A stretch of DNA of 7,626 nt, from contig WFOX01000014.1 of assembly GCA_015487905.1 (NCBI GenBank), positions 1 through 7,626 of the forward strand. Reading direction: 5' to 3'. Made by a program: the position numbers and the translations under genes. The notes beneath the pieces were generated by a model. The model saw only the letters and a list, made by a program, of their open reading frames with translations, made no database searches and had not been told where the DNA came from. Of this stretch, positions 5,690 to 7,626 are shown piece after piece. Position 1 is the stretch's first letter; each line of letters begins with the position of its first letter. The stretch comes from Mariprofundales bacterium (lineage in GTDB: Bacteria; Pseudomonadota; Zetaproteobacteria; Mariprofundales; S012-25).

Positions 5690-7327
5690 ATGGGACGCGA
5701 CGAAAGCAACAAGAAGATTTCGGAAGAGAAGTTCAAGCAGCTTATGGACACGGTGTCCTTTGAGCTGGACACCGATCTCAGGCTGCTTGCGCAAAAGGTG
5801 GAGCTCGGCAAGGCGGAGTTGCTCACCGATGCGATCGTGCTGCCGTTTCAGGACATTGAAAAGGAGCTGGACGCCTATGCGCTCACAGGCGGCGAGGAGG
5901 AACGCGAGCGGCTCAAGCGCCGCATGAAGAACTACCTCGCGCGCGTGAATGCCAATCCGCTTTTGCCATTGCACTTTCGCTTGAAGGTGTTGGATCGCTT
6001 TGAGCGCGAGCTGGACCTCTTTGACGGGGAGCTTACGGCCGCCGTGCTCAACGCCCACAAGATCGGGCTGGAGCTTGTGCAAAAGGCCGCGCGCGAAAAC
6101 CCCGATTATCTGCGCGTGCTCGTGGATATGGCCGCCAATGCGCTGGAAGTGGCCGTGCGGCTGTTGCGGCTTGGATTTGAGCGCTATGAGCCGCCGCATC
6201 CGCTTGCGGTTCGGCAGGTGTTGGACATCTCGCGGCTTGCGCTCGTGGTGGCAAAAGCGCTTCCCGAAAAAGACCAGGATGTGACGGCCAAGCTGTATAA
6301 GGCCGTCGCCAACCATGAGCTCTTGCGCCGCATTGACATGCACGCGCGCTCGCGCCGCGAGCAACGCCTCGTTTGGGGCGAGTTGCAAGCACATGTGAGC
6401 CTGCTTGAGCCGCGCTTCATCTACAAAGACGCCTTCGCCGAGGAGAAGCTTTCGGGCACATTGCTCATCTCTTGGGTCGTGCGACCCAACCATCGGCCGG
6501 AGATCACAAACGGGCCGCCGCAAACAGTGCTTTCCGATGCCGTCGTGATCCCGTTGGATCCGATGGTGGACCGGCTCGTCGTCGCCCTGGATCGCGTGCA
6601 AAAGCTCGTGCGCCATCTCGTGGAGCACACGACCAAGCGCGAGCTCATCACCGAAGAGGCGCTGCAACGCACGCTCGTGGGCGGCCAAGCGATCCTAAGC
6701 GCGCTCAGCCACCATCCCCGCCGCGATCCGCGCGAGCCTTATGCGGGCAAGCGCGTGGTGCTCACCTGGGATGCGGCCAAGGCCATCATTGAATCGCGCG
6801 CGATGGCCGTGCTGGAATCCTATGAGTTTGCGCCCAAGGACATCACGAAGCTCGGCGCATGGGCCGCAGTGGACATCAGCAAAGGCGGCGTGGGTTTGGA
6901 GCGCGTAAGCTTTGAGCCGTTCAAGCACGAGGTCGGCTCGCTTGTTGCGCTTTCTTGGATTCCGCACGAGGGTGAACCCACGCTCGGCATCGTGCGCTGG
7001 TTCAAGGAGCCCAAGCACGGCGAGCAGCGCCTCGGCGTGGAGTTCTTGCACGAAAAGTTCAAGATGTATAAGGCGTTTCCGCTCTATGCGGAGCAAGAGG
7101 GCGCGCAGCGCAGTTGGCCCGTGCTGCTGCGCCGCTGCAAAGACGGCCTGCATGCGATCTTGCCGGAGCCGAACATTCCGATCGGTTTCGTCTTCGCGGT
7201 CAGTGAAGACGGCAAAAAAGCGTTCTTGAAAGTTCATGAGATCGTGCAACACGCCCCAAACTTCTCGCGCGTGAAGGTGGTGGGCGCGAAGGTGCGCGAG
7301 CCTTCGCGGCCGCGCTTTGCGTTTTAG
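5690..7327 (+). CDS. Uncharacterised protein with PilZ-like domain near the C-terminus
   Basis: 545-residue soluble protein, with no signal peptide or clear membrane helix. Residues 1-340 are predominantly charged and helical in appearance, with no domain I recognise. A region around 388-455 resembles Pil[11 protein letters not shown] (395-404, fitting D-x-S-x-x-G), then GSLVALSW (416-423), LGIVRW (432-437) and RLGVEFL (447-453). PilZ domains commonly bind cyclic di-GMP through an R-x-x-x-R motif 20-30 residues before D-x-S-x-x-G, but no such motif is present here, so nucleotide binding is uncertain. The architecture recalls large hypothetical proteins of betaproteobacteria with a similar G-x-V-R-W tail (recalled). 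The ATG at 5690 has only a GGGG run close upstream, a weak ribosome site, and no better in-frame start is visible. It may be co-transcribed with the oxidoreductase or use its own promoter. Its TAG stop overlaps the stop of the convergent suhB-like gene. The coding call is firm, the function unknown. Confidence 0.8.
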   Translation: MGRDESNKKISEEKFKQLMDTVSFELDTDLRLLAQKVELGKAELLTDAIVLPFQDIEKELDAYALTGGEEERERLKRRMKNYLARVNANPLLPLHFRLKVLDRFERELDLFDGELTAAVLNAHKIGLELVQKAARENPDYLRVLVDMAANALEVAVRLLRLGFERYEPPHPLAVRQVLDISRLALVVAKALPEKDQDVTAKLYKAVANHELLRRIDMHARSRREQRLVWGELQAHVSLLEPRFIYKDAFAEEKLSGTLLISWVVRPNHRPEITNGPPQTVLSDAVVIPLDPMVDRLVVALDRVQKLVRHLVEHTTKRELITEEALQRTLVGGQAILSALSHHPRRDPREPYAGKRVVLTWDAAKAIIESRAMAVLESYEFAPKDITKLGAWAAVDISKGGVGLERVSFEPFKHEVGSLVALSWIPHEGEPTLGIVRWFKEPKHGEQRLGVEFLHEKFKMYKAFPLYAEQEGAQRSWPVLLRRCKDGLHAILPEPNIPIGFVFAVSEDGKKAFLKVHEIVQHAPNFSRVKVVGAKVREPSRPRFAF

Positions 7328-7626
7328 GCCTGCTGCTGAGCGCCTGCAAGCAACGCCAAAAACGCACGATGCAGATGCGGCCCCGTGGCAAGCACATCGC
7401 CCGCTTCCAGCGCCACAGGCCCGCCTTCTAAATCCGTGACGATCCCGCCTGCTTCCTGCACGAGCAACACGCCTGCTGCGATGTCCCAGGGCATAAGCCC
7501 CGCTTCCCAATAGGCGTCCAATCTTCCTGCGGCGACATAGGCGAGGTCCAAGGCCGCCGAGCCGCTTCTCCGATAGCCGTCGGCGGCGCGCAGGCAGGCC
7601 TCGGTGCGTCGCCAGAAAAGCTCCAC
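7324..7626 (-). CDS. suhB: Inositol-1-monophosphatase family protein, C-terminal fragment (runs off the right edge)
   Basis: The last 100 residues of a protein whose 5' part lies beyond the window. Family members are Mg-dependent phosphatases that hydrolyse inositol monophosphate; the SuhB branch in enterobacteria also acts in rRNA transcription antitermination. Visible signatures are [19 protein letters not shown] (residues 19-37 of the fragment) and the second metal-binding motif PWDIAAG (46-52), whose Asp ligates a catalytic metal, followed by [12 protein letters not shown]. These fit SuhB better than the CysQ nucleotidase or HisN-type phosphatases, but the missing two-thirds leaves this open. 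The first Met in the fragment is almost certainly internal, since the family is about 260 residues. The TAA stop at 7326-7324 overlaps the stop of the convergent PilZ-like gene, and no terminator hairpin is visible between them. Confidence 0.85.
   Translation of the reverse strand: MELFWRRTEACLRAADGYRRSGSAALDLAYVAAGRLDAYWEAGLMPWDIAAGVLLVQEAGGIVTDLEGGPVALEAGDVLATGPHLHRAFLALLAGAQQQA

Noticed and set aside
5579..6688. Minus-strand open frame of 369 codons opposite the PilZ-like gene
   Set aside because: His/Arg/Leu-rich composition is typical of an antisense shadow, and the plus-strand protein has coherent domain motifs and normal composition.
7324..7626. A complete 100-residue gene starting at the first Met of the right-edge fragment
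   Set aside because: The sequence is the C-terminal third of the inositol monophosphatase family and the frame stays open to the window edge.

Overview
The window reads as a housekeeping stretch of a GC-rich Pseudomonadota (proteobacterial) chromosome. The evidence is the gene content: a PpiD-type periplasmic chaperone next to trpE, a long biosynthetic threonine deaminase with two ACT-like domains, and a SuhB-type inositol monophosphatase. Class cannot be fixed from the sequence alone. From memory, the ppiD-trpE neighbourhood and the ~466-residue nitronate monooxygenase-like protein resemble alphaproteobacterial loci, while the long IlvA and the PilZ-like protein resemble beta/gammaproteobacterial ones. 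No phage, transposase, CRISPR array or plasmid genes were seen.

Layout. On the minus strand at the left edge is the N-terminal piece of trpE (1-163). A complete tRNA-Ala(GGC) on the plus strand (259-334), with its own plausible promoter, lies between trpE and the 3' end of ppiD. ppiD (minus, 372-2258) is divergent from ilvA (plus, 2381-3913) across a 122-bp region that must hold both promoters. A 302-bp gap after ilvA carries two related palindromic elements in inverted orientation and a second hairpin-like element. Then come two plus-strand genes: a nitronate monooxygenase-like flavin oxidoreductase with a C-terminal four-cysteine cluster (4216-5616) and, 73 bp on, an uncharacterised protein with a PilZ-like domain near its C-terminus (5690-7327). 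The latter's stop codon overlaps the stop codon of a convergent suhB-like gene, of which only the C-terminal 100 residues are inside the window (7324-7626, minus).

How the genes fit together. trpE (tryptophan) and ilvA (isoleucine) are amino-acid biosynthesis entry enzymes, both with visible parts of allosteric sites. ppiD serves envelope protein folding. The tRNA serves translation. The oxidoreductase and PilZ-like genes are co-oriented and may be co-transcribed, but nothing in the sequence shows that they share a pathway.

No clear undescribed multi-gene system is present. The items most worth a second look are the inverted pair of REP-like palindromes behind ilvA, the cysteine cluster on the oxidoreductase, and the PilZ-like protein that lacks the usual arginine motif.
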